This document shows, piece by piece, positions 8,725 through 16,496 of a DNA stretch of 64,000 bases. The notes beneath the pieces are model-generated. The model saw only the letters and a program-made list of their open reading frames with translations, was not told the origin of the DNA and made no database searches. The DNA is from Paenibacillus allorhizosphaerae. Its GTDB lineage: Bacteria > Bacillota > Bacilli > Paenibacillales > NBRC-103111. Both the position numbers and the translations under genes were made by a program. Location of the stretch: contig NZ_CAJVCE010000008.1 in the NCBI RefSeq assembly GCF_910594985.1, positions 133,163 to 197,162 on the forward strand, given 5' to 3'. Each line of letters begins with the position of its first letter. Within the stretch, counting starts at the first letter, position 1.

Positions 8725-9402
8725 ATGGGAATCTTATCGAGGTTCAGGGACATTATGGTGAGCAACGTGAACGCCTTATTGGATAAGGCGGAAGATCCGG
8801 AGAAGACGATCGGCGACTACATGCGGAGCTTAAACAGCGACTTGGGCAAGGTGAAAGCGGAGACGGCCTCGGTGCTGGCGGAGGAGCGAAGGGCGAAGCG
8901 AACGCTTGATGAATGCGCGGCGGAGATCAAGAAGCTGCGGCGTTATGCAGAGAAGGCTGTGGAAACCGGCAATGAGGATGATGCCGGGAAGTTTCTGGAG
9001 AAAGCTGCGGCGCTGGCTGCGAAAGAAGCTCCATTGCAGGCGGCTTACGACCTCGCTTCTTCGAATGCCGCAAGTATGAGGCAGATGCAAGAGAAACTTG
9101 TATCGGATATCGGGGAGCTTGAGGCGCGCTACGCTGAGCTGAAAGGAAAAATGGCGGCAACCAAAGTGCAGCAAAGATTAAACCGTATCGGCTCACCGCT
9201 GGGTGGAATTAACGATTCCGTTTTCGCAGAGTTGGAAGAGAAGGTCGAGAGCACGTATAACGAAGCGATGGCCATTACGGAATTGCGCGCGGGTGCGAAG
9301 GGCAATCTCGATGAGGAACTGGCCAAATTGGACATCGACACGAAGAAGAATACCGAAGATGCGACGGCCGTGATCAAGGAGAACATGAAAAAGAAGGAAT
9401 AA
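8725..9402 (+). CDS. pspA: phage shock protein A homologue (PspA/IM30, ESCRT-III-like)
   Basis: The 225-residue protein has the family's usual length and begins with the amphipathic helix and MGILSRFRDIMVSNVNALLD motif of PspA/IM30, then a long coiled coil (about 30-180) and two C-terminal helices. PspA oligomerises on the inner face of the membrane and stabilises it under envelope stress. A GAAGGAGG ribosome site supports the start. It heads a four-gene cluster in the same order as B. subtilis pspA-ydjG-ydjH-ydjI. Confidence 0.95.
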   Translation: MGILSRFRDIMVSNVNALLDKAEDPEKTIGDYMRSLNSDLGKVKAETASVLAEERRAKRTLDECAAEIKKLRRYAEKAVETGNEDDAGKFLEKAAALAAKEAPLQAAYDLASSNAASMRQMQEKLVSDIGELEARYAELKGKMAATKVQQRLNRIGSPLGGINDSVFAELEEKVESTYNEAMAITELRAGAKGNLDEELAKLDIDTKKNTEDATAVIKENMKKKE

Positions 9403-9429
9403 CCGTTTCTTCGCTAAAGAGGTGAGCAA

Positions 9430-10461
9430 ATGCCGGTTATCGACTATAAATGCCCGAACTGCGGAAGCGGGATGGTCTTTGACAGTGAGACAGGCATGTT
9501 GTCCTGTCATAGCTGCGGAAGAGAAGACAACATCGAGGATATTCGCGATCCTTTGACGTGGAATACTTTCTCGGAAGAGGAAGCGATAGAGTATCATTGC
9601 AAAAGCTGCGGAGCGATCATTATGACCGATGCGGATACGGTGGCGACAACCTGCAGTTTTTGCGGCTCGGGCGTGGCCATCGGCGATCGGTTGACGGGGA
9701 AACTGGCTCCGGCGAAGGTCCTCCCCTTTAAGATTAGCAAGGAAGAAGCGATCCGGGCGTTCCGGAAATGGTGCAAGAACGGCAGGCTCACGCCGGACGG
9801 GTTTATGACGGCGGATCGAATTCAGAGCATCACTGGGATGTACGTACCTTTTTGGCTGTACAATTTGAATAATAAAATCGAGGTTCATGCGCATGGCACG
9901 AGAGTGAGAACGTACACTCGAGGCGAGTACCGCTATACGGAAACGCAGCATTTTGATGTGTACCGGGATATCGTGTTGAATTATGTGAAGGTCCCGATCG
10001 ATGCATCTGCTAAAATGAATGACGAACTGATGGATAAAATGGAGCCTTTTCCTTACGACCAGCTAAAAAGCTTCAAAACGCCTTATCTTGCCGGCTACAT
10101 AGCCGAAAAATACAATTATGACGATCAGGAGCTCCTCCCGAGGGCGAAAGACAAAATCAGTCCATTTATTGATTCTTACATTCAATCCGAGATGACTGGG
10201 TATACGACCGTTAATTATACAACCAAGCAGATCGACACCATGTTAGAACGCGCGGATTATGTGCTGCTCCCGGTTTGGATGGTACAATATGATTACAAAA
10301 AAGAGAAATACACGTTTGCGATGAACGGCCAGACGGGAAAAGTGGTCGGCAAGCCCCCTATTAGCAAGGCGAAAGTGTCCGCATGGTTTGCCGGTATTGC
10401 CGGCGTGTCGCTGCTCTCGCTGAAGCTAATCTCCTGGACGATGGGAGGCGGATTCTGGTGA
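9430..10461 (+). CDS. ydjG: zinc-ribbon membrane protein, YdjG-like
   Basis: Two zinc ribbons are visible at the N terminus: C8-x2-C11 with C26-x2-C29, and a second from YHCKSCG to CSFCG at about residues 56-78. A conserved central domain follows (KVLPFKISKEEAIRAFRKW, then MYVPFWLYN) and one membrane helix lies near the C terminus (about 318-338). This is the architecture of B. subtilis YdjG, a membrane partner of the PspA system. It follows pspA by 27 bp, and its stop overlaps the GTG start of the next gene. Confidence 0.9.
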   Translation: MPVIDYKCPNCGSGMVFDSETGMLSCHSCGREDNIEDIRDPLTWNTFSEEEAIEYHCKSCGAIIMTDADTVATTCSFCGSGVAIGDRLTGKLAPAKVLPFKISKEEAIRAFRKWCKNGRLTPDGFMTADRIQSITGMYVPFWLYNLNNKIEVHAHGTRVRTYTRGEYRYTETQHFDVYRDIVLNYVKVPIDASAKMNDELMDKMEPFPYDQLKSFKTPYLAGYIAEKYNYDDQELLPRAKDKISPFIDSYIQSEMTGYTTVNYTTKQIDTMLERADYVLLPVWMVQYDYKKEKYTFAMNGQTGKVVGKPPISKAKVSAWFAGIAGVSLLSLKLISWTMGGGFW

Positions 10462-11258
10462 ATAGAATGGGATCGATCGTATTCGTACTGCTATTCATCG
10501 CTCTGTTTATAACCCTTCCCTTGAAAACTGCGATAGCGGAAGCGGCTGCAGCGGAAACGAAGAAATTTGTTTATGATGATGCAGGTGTTCTGAATCCGGA
10601 ACAATCCGATAGGCTGGAAGCGATGGCGAAGGAATATGGGGCTAAACGAGAAACGGACATTATTATGGTTACGACGAAGAATACTGGGAATATCGATGTC
10701 CAGAAGCTGACGGAAGATTTTTACGACGAGCATGCACCCGGATATGATAAGCCGCACGGCAATGCGGTTATCATGACGCTGGATTTAAAAAATCGAGAGA
10801 TGTATTTGGCGGGATTTTATAAAGCGGAGCAATACCTGGATGATCGCAGGCATGATAAAATACGCGCGAAGATGACGCCGGATTTATCGAACGGCAACTA
10901 TGAGCTCGCTTTTCAGAAATACGTGAAAACCGCGTACAAGTATATGGGCATCCGCCCGGGAGTGAATCCGGACAATATATTGTTTAATATGTGGTTTCAA
11001 TTGGCAGCCTCGCTCGGCATTGCGGGGATCATCGTCGGAACGATGGCCTACCACTCGGGAGGCCGTGTGACGGTGCATCGACGAACCTATGAGGATACAA
11101 GCACTTCCAGGGTCATCGACAGGAGAGACCAATATATTCGAACCACGACAACGAAACAAAGGATTCCAAAGAATAACGGTGGAGGCAAAGGCGGCAGGGG
11201 AGGCGGCGGAGTTACCGGAGGCGGCCATTCTCACAGCGGCAGCAGAGGGTCATTTTAA
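10458..11258 (+). CDS. ydjH: TPM-domain membrane protein, YdjH-like
   Basis: The GTG start at 10458 overlaps the previous stop (GTGA), and GGGAGG lies 9 nt upstream. The 266-residue protein has a signal peptide or TM (about 8-25), a TPM/YgcG domain beginning VYDDAGVLNPEQSDRLEAMA, a second TM around residue 180-200 (LAASLGIAGIIVGTMAYHS), and a Gly/Arg/Ser-rich C-terminal tail ending GGHSHSGSRGSF. It matches YdjH of the B. subtilis PspA operon. The Gly-rich cytoplasmic tail may be a protein-contact segment. Confidence 0.88.
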   Translation: MNRMGSIVFVLLFIALFITLPLKTAIAEAAAAETKKFVYDDAGVLNPEQSDRLEAMAKEYGAKRETDIIMVTTKNTGNIDVQKLTEDFYDEHAPGYDKPHGNAVIMTLDLKNREMYLAGFYKAEQYLDDRRHDKIRAKMTPDLSNGNYELAFQKYVKTAYKYMGIRPGVNPDNILFNMWFQLAASLGIAGIIVGTMAYHSGGRVTVHRRTYEDTSTSRVIDRRDQYIRTTTTKQRIPKNNGGGKGGRGGGGVTGGGHSHSGSRGSF

Positions 11259-11278
11259 CCGGAAGGGATGGGTATACG

Positions 11279-12277
11279 ATGGCGTTTTTCCGAAACCAAT
11301 TTGCCACTGTGGTGGAATGGGAAGAGTTCAGGGATGATATGATTTTTTGGAAGTGGAGCAACCGCGAGATTAAAAAAGGAAGCAAGCTCATCATTCGTCC
11401 GGGCCAAGACGCGATTTTCGTCAATAACGGCAAAATCGAAGGGATTTTCGAGGATGAAGGGGAGTATAGCATCGATTCGCAGATCATCCCGTTTTTGTCG
11501 ACGCTAAAAGGGTTCAAATTCGGCTTTAACAGTGGTATGAGGGTAGAAGTCTTATTCGTCAATACGAAGGAGTTTACGGTCAAATGGGGGACGCAAAATC
11601 CGATTCTGATCCCGACGCCTCAGCTCCCGGGCGGCATGCCTATTCGCGCCAACGGCACATTCATTTTTAAAGTGAACGATTACGTTACATTGATCGATAA
11701 GATTGCCGGGGTGAAAGACAGTTATCTTGTAGAGGACGTGAAAATCCGGATCACATCTGCGCTCGATCAGTTGCTAATGAAGTGGATCAGCAGAGAAGGG
11801 AAGGACATGTTCAATCTGCAGGCGAATGCTTTTGAGATTGCCCAAGGCATCCGCGAAGATCTCGACATGCAAATGTACGATATGGGCATGACGATTACCG
11901 GGTTTCAGGTGATGAGCTTCAATTATCCTCAGGAAATTCAAGACATGATTACGAGGACCGCATCTCATGAAATGATCGGCAATTTGCAAAAGTACCAGCA
12001 AGTGAGAATGACGGACGGCATTGCGTCCGGCAACGTGAAAGGCGGCGGCAGCGCCGCGGACATGGCCGGCATGATGATGGGCATGAACGTCGCGAATGAA
12101 ATGATGAAAACGATGAACCAGAACCAGGACCAAAAGTCTGCGGCTGATACCAAATCTGCATCTACTCCTCCTTCCGAGGCTCCAGAAGGCGGCAAAAAGC
12201 CCAACTTTTGCCCGAACTGCGGTGAGAAAACGAACGGGGCCAACTTCTGCTCGAATTGCGGTCAGAAACTGAACTAA
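11279..12277 (+). CDS. ydjI: SPFH-domain protein with C-terminal zinc ribbon, YdjI-like
   Basis: The N-terminal 250 residues form an SPFH/band-7-like domain of the type called virion core protein or YdjI (MAFFRNQFATVVEWEEFRDD at the start). A Met/Ala/Gly-rich linker follows, then a C-terminal zinc ribbon with CPNCGEKTNGANFCSNCG. In B. subtilis the homologue is the last gene of the SigW-controlled pspA operon and helps place PspA at the membrane. It starts 20 bp after ydjH with a GGAAGGGA ribosome site. No clear terminator was seen before the next gene, so read-through is possible. Confidence 0.9.
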   Translation: MAFFRNQFATVVEWEEFRDDMIFWKWSNREIKKGSKLIIRPGQDAIFVNNGKIEGIFEDEGEYSIDSQIIPFLSTLKGFKFGFNSGMRVEVLFVNTKEFTVKWGTQNPILIPTPQLPGGMPIRANGTFIFKVNDYVTLIDKIAGVKDSYLVEDVKIRITSALDQLLMKWISREGKDMFNLQANAFEIAQGIREDLDMQMYDMGMTITGFQVMSFNYPQEIQDMITRTASHEMIGNLQKYQQVRMTDGIASGNVKGGGSAADMAGMMMGMNVANEMMKTMNQNQDQKSAADTKSASTPPSEAPEGGKKPNFCPNCGEKTNGANFCSNCGQKLN

Positions 12278-12369
12278 GAACAGCCTCTCCGTTATTTTTC
12301 ATGTTTATGTAAAATATGGGAAACATAGCTTGGGAACGCGAAATCGAACACAAAGGTTGCTGATTAGAC

Positions 12370-13029
12370 ATGATTGAATACGAAGAAGCCGAAGGCAGAG
12401 AAACCCGAAACCTCGTCGACGCGAACCAGTTGAAGGATTGGGCAAAGTTTCTGCTAACCTACAAATTCGCCATTGACGAAATGGAAACGAAATTCAATAT
12501 TTTAAACGAAGAGCTTCAGTTCGTTCAACAATACAATCCGATCGAGCATATCAAGTCCCGAATCAAGACGCCGAAAAGCATACTGGACAAACTTAAAAGA
12601 AAACAGCTCGACCTTACCATTGAAAATGTAAAGACGCATATTCAGGATATCGCCGGAATCCGCGTCATTTGCTCGTTCAATTCGGACATTTATCGCTTGG
12701 TAGACATGATCAGCGCGCATAGCGACATCCGGATCGTGCAAATAAAAGACTACGTGAAGCATCCGAAATCGAACGGATACCAAAGCTTGCATCTGATTGT
12801 GGAAATTCCGGTGTTTTTAACCGACCGGGCCGAGCGGGTTCTGATGGAAATCCAGATCCGGACGATCGCGATGGACTTTTGGGCGAGTCTGGAACATAAA
12901 ATCTACTACAAATTCGATAAGCAAATTCCGGATCATATTGAACAGCAGCTGCGGGAAACCGCACATATCATTTCGTCGCTCGATGAACGCATGCTGCAGC
13001 TGCATCTGGAGGTGCAGTCGTACAAGTAG
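12370..13029 (+). CDS. small alarmone synthetase, (p)ppGpp synthetase
   Basis: The 219-residue single-domain protein carries a RelA/SpoT synthetase domain and no hydrolase domain. Diagnostic segments are NPIEHIKSRIKTPKSILDKL, DIAGIRVICSF, HPKSNGYQSLHLIVE and EIQIRTIAMDFWASLEHKI. It transfers pyrophosphate from ATP to GDP or GTP to make the stringent-response alarmone in the cytosol. The sequence recalls B. subtilis YwaC (SasA/RelP), which is induced by cell-wall stress. It lies 92 bp after the PspA cluster, which is also an envelope-stress operon. Assignment to RelP rather than RelQ is from memory and less sure. Confidence 0.93.
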   Translation: MIEYEEAEGRETRNLVDANQLKDWAKFLLTYKFAIDEMETKFNILNEELQFVQQYNPIEHIKSRIKTPKSILDKLKRKQLDLTIENVKTHIQDIAGIRVICSFNSDIYRLVDMISAHSDIRIVQIKDYVKHPKSNGYQSLHLIVEIPVFLTDRAERVLMEIQIRTIAMDFWASLEHKIYYKFDKQIPDHIEQQLRETAHIISSLDERMLQLHLEVQSYK

Positions 13030-13041
13030 GCAATGCAATCG

Positions 13042-13079
13042 GGGGGAGCACCGTTAGTACGGCTGCTCCTCCAGTTTTA
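13042..13079 (+). terminator. terminator hairpin after the alarmone synthetase gene
   Basis: GGGGGAGCA then CCGT (13042-13054) pairs with ACGG and TGCTCCTCC (13059-13072), followed by AGTTTTA. It overlaps the end of the convergent SEDS gene, so both genes share this structured junction. Confidence 0.6.
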
Positions 13080-14376
13080 TGCGTACGAGGTCCTTGCGCC
13101 GGTAAATGCCCAGTACGATGCCGATGGCCGCGAGCTCTGCAAGCAGGTGGCTGCCGCCGTAGCTTAGGAACGGAAACGGCATGCCGGTCAACGGAACGAG
13201 GCCGAAGGACATCAGTACGGAATAGCCCATCTGGAATCCGAGCAGTGCCGTGATCCCGATGATCATCGTTTTGCCGTAAGGTTCGTGAACCGCTTTGCTC
13301 GATTGCACTACACGTCCGATGAAATAGACGACTGCGACGGCCACAGCCGCTCCCGCCAGCCATCCGAAACAGTACATGACATACACGTACACGAGCTCGT
13401 TCGGAATGGATGGAAGTCGGGAAAGCGGAGATGCAAAGCCTTGCCCGAGCCAACCTCCGGTTTGGATTGCACTCTTCATCTGCACGGCCACGTATCCGGC
13501 CCCCGTCGGATCGGCTTCCGGATTCCAGTAAGCTGCGAGGCGCTTGATGATGTACTGTTTGGTCAGGACAGCCGGAATCGCGACAGCCAAGAAGGTTCCT
13601 GCGGTTTGCGCGAATGCAATGAACCAACGCCGCGATACAGCGCCGTATACTGCCGTGTATCCCGTCAAATAAAGAACGGCGGCAACGAGGTTCGGCGAAC
13701 TCAGCAGTAGGAACACAGGCACGATGACAAACGCAAGGTAACTGCGACAGAATGAACGTTTGCCGCGCCAGCTTAACAAAATTCCGGTCGCAGAAATGAT
13801 CAGCAAGTAGGGACTAACGCCCATCCAATCTACGGCGAACCTGCCGAAGCTGATATAGCTGCGGGCGCCGTTGATTGGATTGCCGAACACGAGGACATAC
13901 AGCATCCCCGTAACGACGATACCATAGATCGGCCAAGACCATTTGTATAACTTGCGGTAATCCCAGAAATAAAAGAAGCTCATGATCAGCAGGCCCAAGG
14001 CGACGGCCGCCGTTTTGCTAAGGAAGAAATGATAGCTTGCATAAGGCGATGGCTCCGATGCAACGCTCAATTCGAACATGTACATCACGAAGATGCCCAG
14101 CAACACAAAGCCAAGCGCAGCGAGCAGCAGCCCCCAGTTCATGCGGGGACGGTGCACCTTATGCAGGCCGCTTCCGATGGCGGCCGGATCTCCCATCTGC
14201 GATACGGCCCAACGGGTCGAATCCTCGCGGCTGAAACCTTCCGCTTCCTTTTCCACCGTCAGCTCCTCGATATGGTCTAACAGTTCCTTGCGTATGTCGG
14301 CATGCACTTCTCTTGCTTTAATATGTAAGCAGACTTCGCCGAGAAAACGGCGCACTTCCTCGTGATCGCGTATCAT
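13054..14376 (-). CDS. FtsW/RodA/SpoVE-family (SEDS) protein with N-terminal permease-prefix region
   Basis: The start is the ATG at 14376, which overlaps the padR stop by 4 bp and has GGGGAGGG upstream. The first 80 residues are a soluble helical region with RKELLDHIEELTVEKEAEGF and WAVSQMGDP, as in permease-prefix domains of PadR-linked membrane proteins. The rest is a SEDS membrane domain of about ten TMs, ending with LTGMPFPFLSYGGSHLLAEL, the conserved family motif. SEDS proteins polymerise peptidoglycan glycan strands. At 440 residues it is longer than plain FtsW/RodA because of the prefix. Coupling to padR suggests an inducible, non-housekeeping paralogue. Confidence 0.9.
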   Translation of the reverse strand: MIRDHEEVRRFLGEVCLHIKAREVHADIRKELLDHIEELTVEKEAEGFSREDSTRWAVSQMGDPAAIGSGLHKVHRPRMNWGLLLAALGFVLLGIFVMYMFELSVASEPSPYASYHFFLSKTAAVALGLLIMSFFYFWDYRKLYKWSWPIYGIVVTGMLYVLVFGNPINGARSYISFGRFAVDWMGVSPYLLIISATGILLSWRGKRSFCRSYLAFVIVPVFLLLSSPNLVAAVLYLTGYTAVYGAVSRRWFIAFAQTAGTFLAVAIPAVLTKQYIIKRLAAYWNPEADPTGAGYVAVQMKSAIQTGGWLGQGFASPLSRLPSIPNELVYVYVMYCFGWLAGAAVAVAVVYFIGRVVQSSKAVHEPYGKTMIIGITALLGFQMGYSVLMSFGLVPLTGMPFPFLSYGGSHLLAELAAIGIVLGIYRRKDLVRIKLEEQPY

Positions 14377-14705
14377 GCCTGTCCCTCCCCAAGCACGGAA
14401 TCGACGGCATTGCGGAATAAGCGCCATTCGGCTTTTTTCTCCTTCAATTGCTGTCTTCCCTGATCCGTAATCCGGTAATATTTGCGCTTGCGGCCTTCCG
14501 CTTCCTGCCAGTACGCTTCCACCGTGCCGGCAGATTCCATCGCGTGAAGAATCGGATACAGCGTGCCCTCCTTTAATTGAAATGCGCCGCCGGAGCTTCG
14601 TTCCAATTCTTTGATCAGCTCATAGCCGTATAGCTCGCGACGCTCAAGCAGATTCAAGATCATCGTTCCGGTGCTTCCTTTGAGCAGCTCCTTGTTTTTG
14701 TGCAT
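14373..14705 (-). CDS. PadR-family transcriptional regulator
   Basis: The 110-residue protein is a typical short PadR winged helix: MILNLLERRELYGYELIKEL, then GTLYPILHAMESAGTVEAYW and KYYRITDQGRQQL, with a C-terminal dimer helix. It overlaps the SEDS gene by 4 bp and probably represses the two-gene operon. A consensus promoter and a direct repeat, likely its operator, lie just upstream. Confidence 0.93.
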   Translation of the reverse strand: MHKNKELLKGSTGTMILNLLERRELYGYELIKELERSSGGAFQLKEGTLYPILHAMESAGTVEAYWQEAEGRKRKYYRITDQGRQQLKEKKAEWRLFRNAVDSVLGEGQA

Positions 14706-14758
14706 GCTCGGCTCTCCTTTCGTAAGAAATGTGGCAAACTGGTGCGCGGGTATACTTT

Positions 14759-14784
14759 GTAAATCTATGCATCGTAAATCTATG
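14759..14784. promoter_or_regulatory. direct repeat in the padR leader, candidate PadR operator
   Basis: GTAAATCTATG occurs twice, at 14759-14769 and 14774-14784, with 15-bp periodicity, just downstream of the padR -10 box. Location and repetition suggest autoregulation by PadR. Confidence 0.45.
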
Positions 14785-14788
14785 TATA

Positions 14789-14817
14789 ATTATAGGAGGA
14801 TGCGCCTCCATTGTCCA
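14789..14817 (-). promoter_or_regulatory. sigma-A promoter of padR-SEDS operon
   Basis: On the minus strand, TGGACA (plus 14812-14817) and TATAAT (plus 14789-14794) are 17 bp apart. Confidence 0.75.
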
Positions 14818-14820
14818 GTA

Positions 14821-14850
14821 AGAAAAAAACCGCACGATTGGTGTGCGGTT
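14821..14850 (-). terminator. terminator of the sulfatase operon
   Basis: On the minus strand AACCGCAC (plus 14843-14850) pairs with GTGCGGTT (plus 14828-14835) across a 7-nt loop and runs into TTTTTT. It lies 44 bp past the sulfatase stop. Confidence 0.82.
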
Positions 14851-14893
14851 GGGAGGTAATGCTCAAACGGTTGTAAAAAAGAGTGGGCAACCG

Positions 14894-16366
14894 TTACAGC
14901 GTCGCTTTCCAGCGATCGATGCGCTCTTTGTAGTGCGGTGATACGAGAGGTGGGCGGTCCTTTTGCAAGACGAGCCGGCCGCCTTCGGTCAGGCCAGCCT
15001 CGCGCGGGTCCAGTACGTGAACGAGCCGCTCGCGCCAGGCCACGAGTTCTCCTGCATATGCTGCTTCTCCCGACAGATCCCGGCATTCTCCAGGATCCGC
15101 GCCGAGATTGAACAATTGCTCGGTCCCGAGGCGCGGGAACCAGATGTATTTCCATTGGCCGTCCGTCAAATATTGCATCTCCTGCTCTTCGGAGTAGCAC
15201 AGCGAATGCTCGCCGTGCACGAATTCGCGCCATGGCGTACGTTCTCCGCGGATGAGCGGCAGGGTGCTTCGCCCGTCGACGGTTTCCGGGACGGGAACCC
15301 CGGCCGCATCGAGGATGGTCGGCATGATGTCCTGCAGGCATACCGGGCTTGCCACCTTATCGGTTACCTCGGATGAGCGCATCGCTTTCGGCAGTCTGAC
15401 GATCAGCGGAATGTGGGCGGAGCCTTCGTAGGCATACGTTTTGCGCCACAAATAATGGTCGCCGAGCATGTCACCGTGATCCGAGGTGAAGATGATGACG
15501 GTATGTTCCCACACCCCGATTTTTTTCAAATACATGAACAGCCTGCCGATTTGCTGGTCGATCTGGTGAATGAGCCCGTAGTAGCCGGCCCGGGCCCGGT
15601 TCGCTTCTTCGTCCTTGCGCTTTCCTCTCCAGGCATCGGGCTTCTGTGCGTCCTTAGGTTGATCATGCATGCTCGCCCACTCGCCGATAAATGGAGCGGG
15701 GAGCGTTTTTTGCCGGTACAGATCAAAATAAAAGGGCGCCGGATCGTAAGGCGAGTGCGGGCGGGAGAATGACGTTTTGAGAAAAAACGGCATCGAAGGG
15801 TCGCGCTTTTCCAGCAGTCGGATCGATTCATTTATCGTCCAGTTGACCGGATGCAAAAACTCCGGAGCGTGGAACGGGCGGGACATCCACGAATTCCAGT
15901 CGATGCCGTGGTCGGTCATCCCGTAATCGCCGGTTTTGTTCTTCTCGAACCAAGCGATATAATCGGAGACGAATCCGGGCGATTCGACCTTGCCCTGTTC
16001 GTCAAGCGATGTCTGATGGAAACCGTTGAGCGCCCGCTGCGGATCGAAATTCATTTTGCCGACGCCGAGCGTGTAATAGCCGGCTTTGGCCAGCTCCCCG
16101 GGCAGCGTATGCGGGAAGCCGCCGCCCATGCGGCCTTGCCCGCGGCCCGTTCCGAGTACTCCCGTATGCCACGGGTCCATTCCCGAGATCAGCGTCGTCC
16201 GCGCCGGAACGCAGGACGGAGTGCAGGAGTAGGCGCTTGTAAACACGGTCCCTTCCTGCGCGAGCCAATCCAGGTTCGGCGTTTCGATGATCGGGTTGCC
16301 GTAGCAGCCAAGCGCGTCCGAACGATGCTGGTCCGTCATGATAAGCACAATGTTAGGTCGTTTCAA
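14894..16366 (-). CDS. sulfatase-family hydrolase
   Basis: The start chosen is the TTG at 16366, with AAGGAGG 9 nt upstream; an ATG at 16396 lacks a comparable site. The protein then begins KRPNIVLIMTDQHRSDALGC, the usual sulfatase metal-site start. The active-site segment is SCTPSCVPARTTLISG, where the Cys of CVPAR should become formylglycine; Ala replaces the common Ser of CxPSR. A second metal site is visible in IIFTSDHGDMLGDH. No signal peptide is seen, so it acts in the cytoplasm, probably on imported sulfated sugars. It is the last gene of a four-gene minus-strand run. Confidence 0.92.
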   Translation of the reverse strand: MKRPNIVLIMTDQHRSDALGCYGNPIIETPNLDWLAQEGTVFTSAYSCTPSCVPARTTLISGMDPWHTGVLGTGRGQGRMGGGFPHTLPGELAKAGYYTLGVGKMNFDPQRALNGFHQTSLDEQGKVESPGFVSDYIAWFEKNKTGDYGMTDHGIDWNSWMSRPFHAPEFLHPVNWTINESIRLLEKRDPSMPFFLKTSFSRPHSPYDPAPFYFDLYRQKTLPAPFIGEWASMHDQPKDAQKPDAWRGKRKDEEANRARAGYYGLIHQIDQQIGRLFMYLKKIGVWEHTVIIFTSDHGDMLGDHYLWRKTYAYEGSAHIPLIVRLPKAMRSSEVTDKVASPVCLQDIMPTILDAAGVPVPETVDGRSTLPLIRGERTPWREFVHGEHSLCYSEEQEMQYLTDGQWKYIWFPRLGTEQLFNLGADPGECRDLSGEAAYAGELVAWRERLVHVLDPREAGLTEGGRLVLQKDRPPLVSPHYKERIDRWKATL

Positions 16367-16496
16367 CGTCTGAGTCCTCCTTGTTATCCGGGCCATTTTC
16401 CAGAGAAGTTCCGGACGTTCCGGACTTTTCTGATTTTCAGAGACTTGATGAAGAGGCGGTCCCGCATCTTGTTATGGGCCGCCGAATGTGCCAAGA

